A stretch of DNA of 41,297 nucleotides from an uncultured Clostridia bacterium (GTDB lineage: Bacteria; Bacillota; Clostridia; TANB77; CAG-508): NCBI GenBank assembly GCA_947626865.1, contig CANQTZ010000004.1, forward strand, positions 1 through 41,297, read 5' to 3'. A program made the translations under genes and the position numbers. Below, in pieces: positions 28,848 through 38,353 of the stretch. Below the pieces are notes generated by a model. The model was not told the origin of the DNA. It did no database searches and was given only the letters and a program-made list of their open reading frames with translations. How positions within the stretch are numbered: the first letter of the stretch is position 1; each line of letters opens with the position of its first letter.

Positions 28848-28962
28848 TTTTATTCCTTTCTGATTAATTACATCACAAAAAAAGAATATTAACCAAAATC
28901 CATTGATTAATACTCTTCAGACTTTTGCAATTTTTTTGAGTTCCCTCAAAATTGCTATTATA

Positions 28963-29038
28963 TGGTCGAGGCGACAGGGATCGAACCTGCGACCTCATGG
29001 TCCCAAACCACGCGCGCTACCAACTGCGCTACGCCTCG
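28963..29038 (-). tRNA. tRNA-Pro (UGG)
   Basis: CGAGGCG...CGTGG TTTGGGA CCATG...GGTTCGATCC...CGCCTCGACCA cloverleaf. Confidence 0.93.
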
Positions 29039-29174
29039 ACATAAAAATTATTATTGAACGCCTATATATAATAACATATAATATGGATTTTTGCAATATT
29101 TTTTATGAATTTTTTAAATTTTTTTTATATTTCTCTTGAAAAAAACATAATTTCAAGATATAATAGTTATATGC

Positions 29175-29250
29175 GCACCCATAGTCTAATTGGATAGAAT
29201 AGCAGGCTACGAACTTGCAGACGGGGGTTCGAATCCCTCTGGGTGCACCA
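29175..29250 (+). tRNA. tRNA-Arg (ACG)
   Basis: GCACCCATAGTC...GCAGG CTACGAA CTTGC...GGTTCGAATCC...TGGGTGCACCA; anticodon ACG. Confidence 0.93.
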
Positions 29251-29319
29251 AAATCTCAATATTAATTGAGATTTTTTATTTTTGTTTTATACTTCTATTT
29301 TGTAACCAAAGTAAAAATA

Positions 29320-29399
29320 TGGTGTCCCCGAGTGGACTCGAACCACCGCAAGACCGGACTTAGGAGGTCCGCGCTCTTTCCAAGCTGAGCTACGAGGAC
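29320..29399 (-). tRNA. tRNA-Arg (CCU)
   Basis: GTCCTCGTAGCTCAGC...CGGAC CTCCTAA GTCCG...GGTTCGAGTCC...GGGGACACCA; anticodon CCT. Confidence 0.9.
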
Positions 29400-29476
29400 A
29401 TTTATATTCCTCATTTATTATATTATATAAAACACAAAAAAGCAAGCTTTAATTTGCTTGCTTTAACCTTTTTATG

Positions 29477-31153
29477 TTACTCGTCGTTACTAATAACTCC
29501 CTTATTTGATTGTTCTTGCAATTTACTATATGCTTGCATTAATTCTTTAGCTTCATCGTCTTTCTTTCGAGTTTCCGCTTTTTCTTCAGCCAAGTCAACT
29601 ACTTTTTCAGCAAAATCTTCCTGTTCTTGTTCTTTTATATTAAGCTTCTCTCTACACTCCATAGCTTTTGCTTTTACAGTTTCTGTTACCCATTGGCCAA
29701 GATCTGTAATTTCTTTCCCTTTTTCATCTACCGCAAAATATTGCTTTTCGTCCAATAAGTCACAAATAACCTCTAATTGTTCTTCTGTTAATTCACCATC
29801 TGCCCATTCTACTCCAAAAGAATAAGGAACTTTTGAATAATTTTTTACATAGCTTATAATTACTTCTCCTGGTAATATTTGTTCATATCCTTGTGTTCCA
29901 TCTGCATTATTTATCCAATTAGGATTTCCACATTTGTGATTATGATTTCTTAAATCATTATAATCTGGTTCTCTTATAGTGCCATCGCTCTCTATAACAT
30001 ACGCATGACTTAAATTGGTAGCTCCGCCTAATCTATTCCAAAATTCGAATTTTTCAGGATAGCCCATTTCTTTTGCTTCTTCCTTTTTCTTTTTTAACTC
30101 TGCAGCCTTTCTTAATTCTACTGCTTTCATTCTAGCCTCTTCTTTAGCTCTTTCTCTCGCTTCTTGACGCTTTTTCATATCATTTGTAAATTGATTATAT
30201 CCTTCTTGAGAATAATTATAAGTTCCATAATGCTCTCGAGATACCGGATATCTTAATGAAACAAATTTTTTTTCATATTCTATGTTCAATTCTAAACCTT
30301 TAACTATATCCTCCATTTCTTGAAATAATGGCTTATAAGTCTCTCTTGCTTCTTTTTCTTGTTTTGCTCTTTCTAATGATTCTTCTAATTTATTTATTAA
30401 TTCATCTGTATATCTGTGCTCTTCATATCCAGCATAAGCCATGTCTCTATACTCAAATTTATCATCATATATGGTATATTGAAAATCCTCATTTATTGCT
30501 TCAATACTACTAATAATTGGATTAATTGCTTCTAATACTCTGTCCCTGTTTTCAATAGAAGCATTTATTTCTCTATCTTCTCGCTCAATATAACTATCAA
30601 TTTCAGCAATCCTTTCTGCTTCTTCTTTTTCAACTCTTTTCATGATTTCTGATACATCTCTTGGCTCCATATCATTTACAAAGTTTACTGGTAAAATCCA
30701 ATAATCATTACCATATCCTCCTCCATTGCTTGATCTTCTTGTAAAGAATGATGCTCCTACTGCTTTAGCATAACCACTAGATTGACCACGTGTTTTATTA
30801 AAAGCACCTCCCCAGCCTACTCTTACTAACACATCTTTTGCTTCTGTTGGTTTTGTTAATTCAAATACTGGTCTACCATTTTTACTTAAACGATATTTAC
30901 CTAATAAAACACTAGCTGCACCGTCAAAGTCTATATTCATTCCGTCTGTTAATTCATTAAGAGTTATATATTTTATAGGATTTTCAGGTTTTCTTCTTTT
31001 GCTTACAGTCCATTCTTGTGGAATTTCAATTGTAATACCAGAATTGTATTTTCCTACGTCTAACACATTAAATTTCCTATTTCCATTGTAAAATACTTTG
31101 TCTGAATCTAATACATCTTTTGCTTCCTCAAGTGTCATTTTTCTTTTTGACAT
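29477..31153 (-). CDS. Hypothetical protein, 558 aa, with central coiled coil
   Basis: Long intact ORF with typical codon usage; no family recognised. Confidence 0.65.
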   Translation of the reverse strand: MSKRKMTLEEAKDVLDSDKVFYNGNRKFNVLDVGKYNSGITIEIPQEWTVSKRRKPENPIKYITLNELTDGMNIDFDGAASVLLGKYRLSKNGRPVFELTKPTEAKDVLVRVGWGGAFNKTRGQSSGYAKAVGASFFTRRSSNGGGYGNDYWILPVNFVNDMEPRDVSEIMKRVEKEEAERIAEIDSYIEREDREINASIENRDRVLEAINPIISSIEAINEDFQYTIYDDKFEYRDMAYAGYEEHRYTDELINKLEESLERAKQEKEARETYKPLFQEMEDIVKGLELNIEYEKKFVSLRYPVSREHYGTYNYSQEGYNQFTNDMKKRQEARERAKEEARMKAVELRKAAELKKKKEEAKEMGYPEKFEFWNRLGGATNLSHAYVIESDGTIREPDYNDLRNHNHKCGNPNWINNADGTQGYEQILPGEVIISYVKNYSKVPYSFGVEWADGELTEEQLEVICDLLDEKQYFAVDEKGKEITDLGQWVTETVKAKAMECREKLNIKEQEQEDFAEKVVDLAEEKAETRKKDDEAKELMQAYSKLQEQSNKGVISNDE

Positions 31154-31336
31154 AAAACTTCAACTCCTTTATTTATAAAACTTCCATACTTTCCCATTAT
31201 ACAGCCGAATTTAGCGTTATGTCAATTAAATATTTTTAATCTTTATCATTAGTTTTACTTATATTATAAAAGCTCTTGATTATTTTTTTATTTTTTTATA
31301 TATTATTATATAGAAAAAAATTTATAAGGAGGATAT

Positions 31337-32224
31337 ATGAATATAGATTTAGAATTATATAGAATATTTTGCGAAGTAGTAAAACATAAAAACATTTCAA
31401 AAACTGCTGAAAGTATGTATATTTCACAATCAGCAATAACACAATCAATACAAAAACTAGAAAAAACATTAGGTGGAAAAGTTTTTTATAGAAATAAAAC
31501 TGGAGTTGAATTAACTGAAGAGGGTAAAAACTTATATGAATACATAAAAAATAGTATTGAAACTATGAATAATGCAGAAAATATATTTTCAAAATATATT
31601 AACCTAGATAAAGGCTCAGTACGTATAGGTGGAGGGAATTCATTATTACCAGCTTTACTGTTGGAACCTCTTTTAGCATTTATTAAAAAATACCCACATA
31701 TTAATGTTTCTATTAGTAGTGGTATAATAGATATTTTGATGCAACAATTAGTTAATGGTGAGTTAGATATAGTTACTTTGAATTTAACTAATAAAAATAA
31801 AAAATACTCAAATGTTGAATATACCACATTAAAAAATTCTAATTTTAGTTTTTTTGCAAGTAAGCAATATATTAAAGAACATCCAATTAAAAATTTTGAA
31901 GAAGTTTTTAGTCATCCTTTAATATTACCAAAATCTCCTTCTTCTAAAAAGAAAATGGTTGAGGAATATTGTGCTAAGGAAAATATACCACTAGTTTATC
32001 AATATGAGGTGTCAAATTCTTCACTGATGAAAAAATTGGTTTTGAATGATATTGGCATAGGTTTTACAAATACAGAAAATATAAAGGATATTGGTGATGA
32101 TATTGAGGTTATAAAACAAATTGAAGCAAAAGATTCAAAATTAGCTATTGCAACTCTAAAGAAAAATATGTGTAATAAAGCAACTCTTGAATTTGTTAAT
32201 GAAATAAAGCAATATTATAAATAA
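31337..32224 (+). CDS. LysR-family transcriptional regulator
   Basis: LYRIFCEVVKHKNISKTAESMYISQSAITQSIQKLEKTLGGKVFYRNKTGVELTEEGKNLY. Confidence 0.92.
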   Translation: MNIDLELYRIFCEVVKHKNISKTAESMYISQSAITQSIQKLEKTLGGKVFYRNKTGVELTEEGKNLYEYIKNSIETMNNAENIFSKYINLDKGSVRIGGGNSLLPALLLEPLLAFIKKYPHINVSISSGIIDILMQQLVNGELDIVTLNLTNKNKKYSNVEYTTLKNSNFSFFASKQYIKEHPIKNFEEVFSHPLILPKSPSSKKKMVEEYCAKENIPLVYQYEVSNSSLMKKLVLNDIGIGFTNTENIKDIGDDIEVIKQIEAKDSKLAIATLKKNMCNKATLEFVNEIKQYYK

Positions 32225-32451
32225 ATATAAGTAAAATTAATATTATATATTAGAATTATAAATGTTGAAAAGTCTTGAATTTTAACATAAAACGTATTAT
32301 AATGTTTTATGTTGATTTTGTTTGAAGTTGTTAAAATCCTTTTTTGGTTTTAATGGTTGAAAAGATATATACCAAAAAAACGAATTATTGGATTTAAACA
32401 GCTATTAACCACCAAGCCAAACAGGCAGGCATATTTAAGGAGGAATACTTT

Positions 32452-33348
32452 ATGATTAAAACAACAAAAGCTTTAGAACAGGCAACCGTAATCACCCACG
32501 GTGGTACATTCCACGCTGACGAAGTCTTGGCAACAGTTATGTTGTCCAAGATTATGGACGACGTTGTAGTATTCCGGACTTTCCAAGTTCCGGAAGAACT
32601 CAACGACCACGTCATTGTATATGACATCGGCGGAGGAGAGTTTGACCACCACCAGAAAGGTGGCAATGGAAGCCGTGAAAACGGAGTACCGTACGCTGCT
32701 GCTGGGCTGATTTGGAGGGCATTTGGTCCGCAAATTGTTTCTGCAACATGTAATCCCCAGCTCGTGTGGGATCTGATTGACCGAGACTTGGTTCAGGGTG
32801 TAGATGCCATCGACAATGGTGTAGCACCTAAAACAGAGCCAACTCAGATGACATTGTCCATCATTGTCAGTCAATTCAATCCCAACTGGGATAGTGATGA
32901 AGATGTAGACGAGGCTTTTCTTAAGGCCGTAGCCTTAGCAGAGATTGTGTTCGACAACGCTCTTGCTTCAGCTGTTTCCAAGGCCAAAGCCAAAAACATC
33001 GTCGAGGAAGCTATTGATAAATCCGAAGGACATATTATGGTTCTTGACCAATATGCTCCTTGGCAGGAGTATATATTCGCTTCCACCAATAGCAAGGCTG
33101 ACGCTATTCAGTTTGTAGTATTTCCTTCCAACCGAGGGGGATTTAACTGGCAATGTGTGCCAGACTGCTTAGGTAGCTTTGGACAGAGGAAATCCGTTCC
33201 CGCAGAATGGAAAGGCTTACGCGGAGCAGAGCTCCAAGAAGTAACTGGCGTAAAAACGGCCATATTCTGCCATCCGGCAGGATTCATTGGCAGTGCAGAA
33301 ACGCTTGAAGATGCGCTTGCGCTTGCCAAGATGGCTGTCGAAGCATAG
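32452..33348 (+). CDS. MYG1-family protein (DHH-like metal-dependent hydrolase)
   Basis: VITHGGTFHADEVLATVMLSKI; VVYDIGG-like VIVYDIGGGEFDHHQKGGNGSRENGVPYAAAGLIW; GC-rich relative to surroundings. Confidence 0.88.
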   Translation: MIKTTKALEQATVITHGGTFHADEVLATVMLSKIMDDVVVFRTFQVPEELNDHVIVYDIGGGEFDHHQKGGNGSRENGVPYAAAGLIWRAFGPQIVSATCNPQLVWDLIDRDLVQGVDAIDNGVAPKTEPTQMTLSIIVSQFNPNWDSDEDVDEAFLKAVALAEIVFDNALASAVSKAKAKNIVEEAIDKSEGHIMVLDQYAPWQEYIFASTNSKADAIQFVVFPSNRGGFNWQCVPDCLGSFGQRKSVPAEWKGLRGAELQEVTGVKTAIFCHPAGFIGSAETLEDALALAKMAVEA

Positions 33349-33428
33349 GTCAAAGCATAACTGTCACGTCACGTCTAAGAAGCACTAAAAACACCACTGA
33401 CTTAAAGGAGGTTAATTACTGTGTAAGC

Positions 33429-33472
33429 AAAAGGCAGGATTTCTACAATTGTAGAACCTGTCTTTTGTTTTA
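33429..33472 (+). terminator. Terminator hairpin after MYG1 gene
   Basis: AAAGGCAGGATTTCTACAATTGTAGAACCTGTCTTTTGTTTT. Confidence 0.7.
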
Positions 33473-33508
33473 TACTTCGCATTTTATACAAATACAACAA
33501 ACAAACCT

Positions 33509-33634
33509 GTCCCAAAAAGCACATCGATGTATCATTAGTGCCTGTCCCAAATGGTACACCGATGTACCATTTGGGACAGGCACTAACGGCACATCAATGT
33601 ACCATTGGTGCCTGTCCCAAACGACACATCTCGT
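33509..33634. repeat. Cluster C of the ~35-bp modular repeats, with a near-perfect 46-bp palindrome
   Basis: GTGCCTGTCCCAAATGGTACACCGATGTACCATTTGGGACAGGCAC (33539-33584) plus flanking units. Confidence 0.9.
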
Positions 33635-35334
33635 TTTTTAATTCTTCTAGTTTTTGTTGTGCTTCCTTACTTGAAGTTGCTTTTACTCCCATGTATAGCT
33701 TGATTTTTGGTTCGGTTCCAGATGGTCTTATGCAACACCATGCATCTTCTTGTAGTTCATAATATAATACGTTTGATTGTGGTAAGTTTGTTTTTGTTGT
33801 TTCCCCTGTTTGCATGTTTTTCACTATGTCTTTTTCTATGTCTTTGAAGACTAATACTTGATAGCTTCCTATTTTTTCTATTTCAGAGTTTCTCATGTTT
33901 TCCATCATGTTTTTTATTTCTTTAGCACCTTGTACTCCCTCTCTGACAATTGATACTTGTACTTCTTTGTAATATCCGTATTTTTTGTAGATGTCTTCCA
34001 TAGCATCCCATAATGTTTTTCCTTGTGTTTGATAGTAACATGCTGCTTCGCAAAGTGCCATTACAGCTGATATACCATCTTTGTCTCTTGCATAGTCTCC
34101 AATTAAGCAACCATAACTTTCCTCAAAGCCAAATACGTATGCTTTATCTTTATTTTCTTCTGCTTTTCTCATCACTGCTCCAATGTTTTTGAAACCTGTT
34201 AATACTTCTATAAATTCTAAGTTGTAATAATTGCTTATTGCTTTTGCTAAGTTAGATGACACTACTGTACTAATTAACATTCCATCTTTTGGTAATATTC
34301 CTTTTTCTTTCATTTGTGAAATTCGATATTCTGCAATTAATAAAGCTGACATGTTTCCAGTAAAGCTTTCGTACTCCCCTGTTTTTGTGTTTTTAGCAAA
34401 TATTCCTAAACGATCAGCATCTGGGTCATTTGCAAGTATTACATCTGCTTCTACTTTTTTTGCTAGTTCAATTGCTAGCTTGAACGCTTTTGGATCTTCT
34501 GGATTTGGATAGCTTACTGTTGGGAAATTACCATCTGGGTCTTTTTGCTCTGGTACAACATATACATTTTGTAATCCTATTTCTTTTAATAATTTCTCTG
34601 TTACTGTATTTCCTGTTCCATGTAATGGTGTGTAAACAACTTTTAATTTTTTTCCTTGCTCTTTTACAATTTCAGGATTTAACACTAAGTCTTTTAATAC
34701 TGCTAAGTATTTATCATCCATTTCATTTCCTATTGTATAAAATAGATTCTTTTTGATTGCTTCTTCTTTTGTTATATGTTTTATTTCACTATATTTTTCT
34801 ACTGCTCTTACTTTAGCAATTATCTCTTTATCTCTTGGTGATACAATTTGTGCTCCATCATCCCAATACACTTTGTAACCATTATATTGTGGTGGGTTAT
34901 GACTTGCTGTAATCATTATACCTGCTGTACATCCTAATTGTCTTACAGCAAAAGATAATTCTGGTACTGGTCTTAGACTTTCAAATAAATATGCCTTTAT
35001 ACCATTTGCACATAATATTAATGCTGTTTGCATACTAAATTCTTTTGACATTTTTCTGGAATCATAACTGATTGCAACTCCCTTTTCTTGTGTTCCTTGT
35101 TCTAATATATAATTTGCTAAACCTTGTGTTGCTTTTCCAACTGTATATTGGTTCATTCTATTAGTTCCTGCTCCAATAACCCCTCTTAAACCTGCTGTTC
35201 CAAATTCAAGTTCTTTATAAAACCTATCCTCTATCTCCTCTTTGTTTTCTTTAATTGCTAACAACTCTTTTTTCGTTTCCTCATCAAATTCTGAACTTTC
35301 ACACCATCTTTTATACTCCTCTAAATAATCCATT
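33594..35334 (-). CDS. Phospho-sugar mutase (phosphoglucomutase/phosphomannomutase family)
   Basis: GTAGLRGVIGAGTNRMN; GIMITASHNPPQYNGYKVYWDDGAQI; ANDPDADRLGIF; FGFEESYGCLIGDYARDKDG; CCIRPSGTEPKIKLY. Starts at MDYLEEYKRW. Confidence 0.92.
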
Positions 35335-35393
35335 TTTTTCCTCCCTTTCTTTAGCAAAAACGATTAATTTCATTTTCGCTCATAATAATATTA

Positions 35394-35428
35394 AACGTGA
35401 GCACCTTTAATAGACCTCACGTTTTTTT
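35394..35428 (-). terminator. Terminator hairpin
   Basis: AACGTGAG...CTCACGTTTTTTTT (AT-tract on + side). Confidence 0.55.
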
Positions 35429-35429
35429 T

Positions 35430-36680
35430 CTAATTTAAATGATAAAATTTTTTATATAGCTCACGTGCAGTTTTTGGACAATCTACTCCTGCTGAATCTG
35501 CATTTTTAACAGGGGCAAATTCTTCTTCTCTTTTTACACGAAGTACTGCCATTTCGTCAACAGCTCCAAAAGCATCAAACAAAAATGCCTCAAATTTATA
35601 AGCATTAGGAGAATCTGGTACTACCAACTTTCCATCTTTATCAAGATAACTTGCTTTTTTGTATGCAATATGATATGGCAATGGCGTTTCTCCCATTCTT
35701 TCAATAGCTTCTACACTAAATAAATTACAAAGAATATGTGATTCTCCATAAAGTAATTCTCCATTTTCATCTATAGCTTCAGCCATTTCATCAGTAATTT
35801 CTGAATATTCTATTACATTTGGCTTTCCATTTCTCTTGCAAAATACTCCTACCTTTTCTTTTGGGTTTGCTTTTACAACAGATTTACACGCAACAGTAAC
35901 ACTCTTATCAATAGCTATTCCCATTAAAACAGGATCAACCATTTTTACTAAACAGTTGTCAACTCCTCCAATGAATACCCATTTTACTCCCATTTCTTTC
36001 ATCTTTTTAGTCATTCCGTTTTTAACTAATGCTTCATAAATTCCACCATGACCATCTGCTGCTTGTTTTATTAAGCCATCTTCCCCTATTAATATTTTTC
36101 CTTCTGTATCAACCATTGGTAATTCACTCTGAATAAAGAAAAATAAATTTTTATTTTTCTGATATCCAAAGTATTTATGTTTTTCAAAAAATTCTTGTGT
36201 TGTTTTGTTGTTTTCTTTGCTTGTCATTATGAACCACGGAACAGTAACTCCATATTTTTTTCCTTCTTCTTTTAAGTTATCACTTAATAACTCAAATAAT
36301 GACTTATGTGAGTCTAAGCCTATATCATATGTACCTTTTGGAGCATTATGACCTAGTCTAGTTCCTTGCCCACCTGCCATTGTTACTGCTGCTAGTTTTC
36401 CTTCTTTTATGGCTTTTTTACCAAGATTTTCATAATACTTGTATTGACCATTTAATTTGTATTTGTCTAAATAGTCTATTGGCGTAATCTTGTCTTCTGT
36501 GTTTTTTTCTTCTTTTTTAGTACTATTGTATAAGGTCTCCACTAGTTCAAAATCAACTGTTTCGATTTGATTTAATAGCTTTTTTTGATTTTCTTCACTT
36601 AGTGCATCATAATGATTTAATAAATGTTCTTGCCCATACTTCTTTAAGATACTCCTTGTTTCTTCTAGCTTTTGATTCAT
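35430..36680 (-). CDS. UDPGP type 1 family nucleotidyltransferase (UDP-sugar pyrophosphorylase)
   Basis: LAAVTMAGGQGTRLGHNAPKGTYDIG; PWFIMTSKENNKTTQEFFEKHKYFGY; ADGHGGIYEAL; FIGGVDNCLVK. Confidence 0.9.
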   Translation of the reverse strand: MNQKLEETRSILKKYGQEHLLNHYDALSEENQKKLLNQIETVDFELVETLYNSTKKEEKNTEDKITPIDYLDKYKLNGQYKYYENLGKKAIKEGKLAAVTMAGGQGTRLGHNAPKGTYDIGLDSHKSLFELLSDNLKEEGKKYGVTVPWFIMTSKENNKTTQEFFEKHKYFGYQKNKNLFFFIQSELPMVDTEGKILIGEDGLIKQAADGHGGIYEALVKNGMTKKMKEMGVKWVFIGGVDNCLVKMVDPVLMGIAIDKSVTVACKSVVKANPKEKVGVFCKRNGKPNVIEYSEITDEMAEAIDENGELLYGESHILCNLFSVEAIERMGETPLPYHIAYKKASYLDKDGKLVVPDSPNAYKFEAFLFDAFGAVDEMAVLRVKREEEFAPVKNADSAGVDCPKTARELYKKFYHLN

Positions 36681-36863
36681 ATATATCTTTCCTTCCTAGT
36701 ATTATTTTTTATTTCTACTATGATTAGAAATCTATATTATTTATACACTATTTTTGAAAAATTATCAATATAAAAGCTATATTTTTTTACGAAACATGTA
36801 ATGAAAATCTTATACTACAGTGGTACACTCGCTCTGAAACTATTATCCAGTAAGCAAAAATTG

Positions 36864-37322
36864 TTACAATGTTTGCTCACCTGCTGTTTTTAAAACTTTT
36901 TTATATTTTTCCATAATTTCATCCATATTTTCTCCTATTTCTTCCATATTATAACAATCTACAATTTTGATTGTAGCATCATTTAAATTCATTTTTTCTA
37001 TTTTTTGATTTGTTTGTTTGATATAATTTTGTGAACCTTTTATAAATATTGTTGTTTCTTTTCCTTTTTGTATTTTTTCTAATTTTTCTGAATTACAATT
37101 ATTCCAATTTAATTTAAATATTTTTTCTTTCTTTTCTTTTTTAAAATTCATTTTCGATAATAATGTTTTTATTGTTTCTTCTAAGTTGTTTTCTGTTAAA
37201 ATAATTATATTTTCTTTATTTTCTATTTTTTTATTAATATATGGTAAACTTATCATTTCAAAATGGTAATCACTTACATAAAATGCACATACCTTCTCTT
37301 TCGTTTCTTTTATATTATTCAT
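36864..37322 (-). CDS. Hypothetical protein
   Basis: Start at MNNIKETKEK; Lys/Asn-rich; no family recognised. Confidence 0.5.
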   Translation of the reverse strand: MNNIKETKEKVCAFYVSDYHFEMISLPYINKKIENKENIIILTENNLEETIKTLLSKMNFKKEKKEKIFKLNWNNCNSEKLEKIQKGKETTIFIKGSQNYIKQTNQKIEKMNLNDATIKIVDCYNMEEIGENMDEIMEKYKKVLKTAGEQTL

Positions 37323-37601
37323 TAAAATCTTCCTTTCAATTTGTCCCAATCATATGTGGTACTGGTAAATTTTACCATTTATTTATAGATATGTCAATAA
37401 TATTTCAAATAAAATTCATCGTTTTTTTTCGACAAACAAAGTTCCTGAAAACGCACTATTTTCCGACATTTATATTGCATTTTTTTATTATCAAATAACT
37501 CCTTTTAACAAATTTTCTACTAGTTTTGTATAAAATTTTCTAATCTGCTAATAATTAATAGTAAAGAATATTTTTCAAAAAAAATTACAAGGAGGTAACA
37601 G

Positions 37602-38253
37602 ATGAAAAAAATATTAAAGATGGTAATTATTTTAAGCTTTCTTCTTTTTCTTTATTGCTCTATTTGTGCAATTTCTTATGCCCAAAATGTTTCAGGAGAC
37701 ATCAGCAATAGTGTTTTTCGTTTGCATGTTATTGCTAATAGTGACTCTAAAGAAGATCAAAATTTAAAACTAATAGTTCGTGATAAATTATTAGAATATA
37801 TGAATTTGCTTTGTGCAAACTGTAATTCAAAACAGGAAGCTATTTTGCTTGCTAAGGAAAATAAAGAACATTTTCAACAGATTGCGGAAGATACTATTAA
37901 AGCACAAGGATATTCTTATAATGTAAAAATAAATATTGGAAATTTTGAATTTCCTACTAAGAATTATGGAGATATTTCTTTGCCTGCTGGCTATTATGAT
38001 GCATTAAGAGTAGAAATTGGTGATGCCAAACGGACAAAACTGGTGGTGTGTAATGTTCCCTCCACTATGCTTTGTTGATATTACCTCTGGAGTTGTCCCA
38101 GATGAGTCTAAAGAATTAATGGAAAATAGCTTATCTGAGGAAGAGTTTGCACTCGTTTCAAATCATGATGATAGTAATATTCAATTTAAATTTAAAATTT
38201 TAGAATTTTTCCATAATAGTGGTTTGCTAACTGCTAAAACAGAAAATGACTAA
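37602..38253 (+). CDS. spoIIR: Stage II sporulation protein R, split by an apparent +1 frameshift at CGG 38031-38033
   Basis: Frame 0 ..SNSVFRLHVIANSDSKEDQNLKLIVRDKLLEYM..GYYDALRVEIGDAK, then +1 frame GQNWWCVMFPPLCFVDITSGVVPDESKELMENSLSEEEFALVS. Confidence 0.9.
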
Positions 38254-38299
38254 GAAATAGTTGCAATATTTTAAACTTTATGTTATATTTTAATAGATT

Positions 38300-38330
38300 A
38301 GAGTGTTATATGATATGCACTCTTTTTTAA
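38300..38330 (+). terminator. Terminator hairpin
   Basis: AGAGTG TTATATGATATG CACTCTTTTTT. Confidence 0.7.
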
Positions 38331-38353
38331 TGTAAATATTGGAGGTAATTTTA

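Noticed and set aside
32394-33353. Multiple antisense ORFs over the MYG1 gene
   Set aside because: Shadow ORFs caused by the higher GC content; the plus-strand MYG1 frame carries the conserved motifs.
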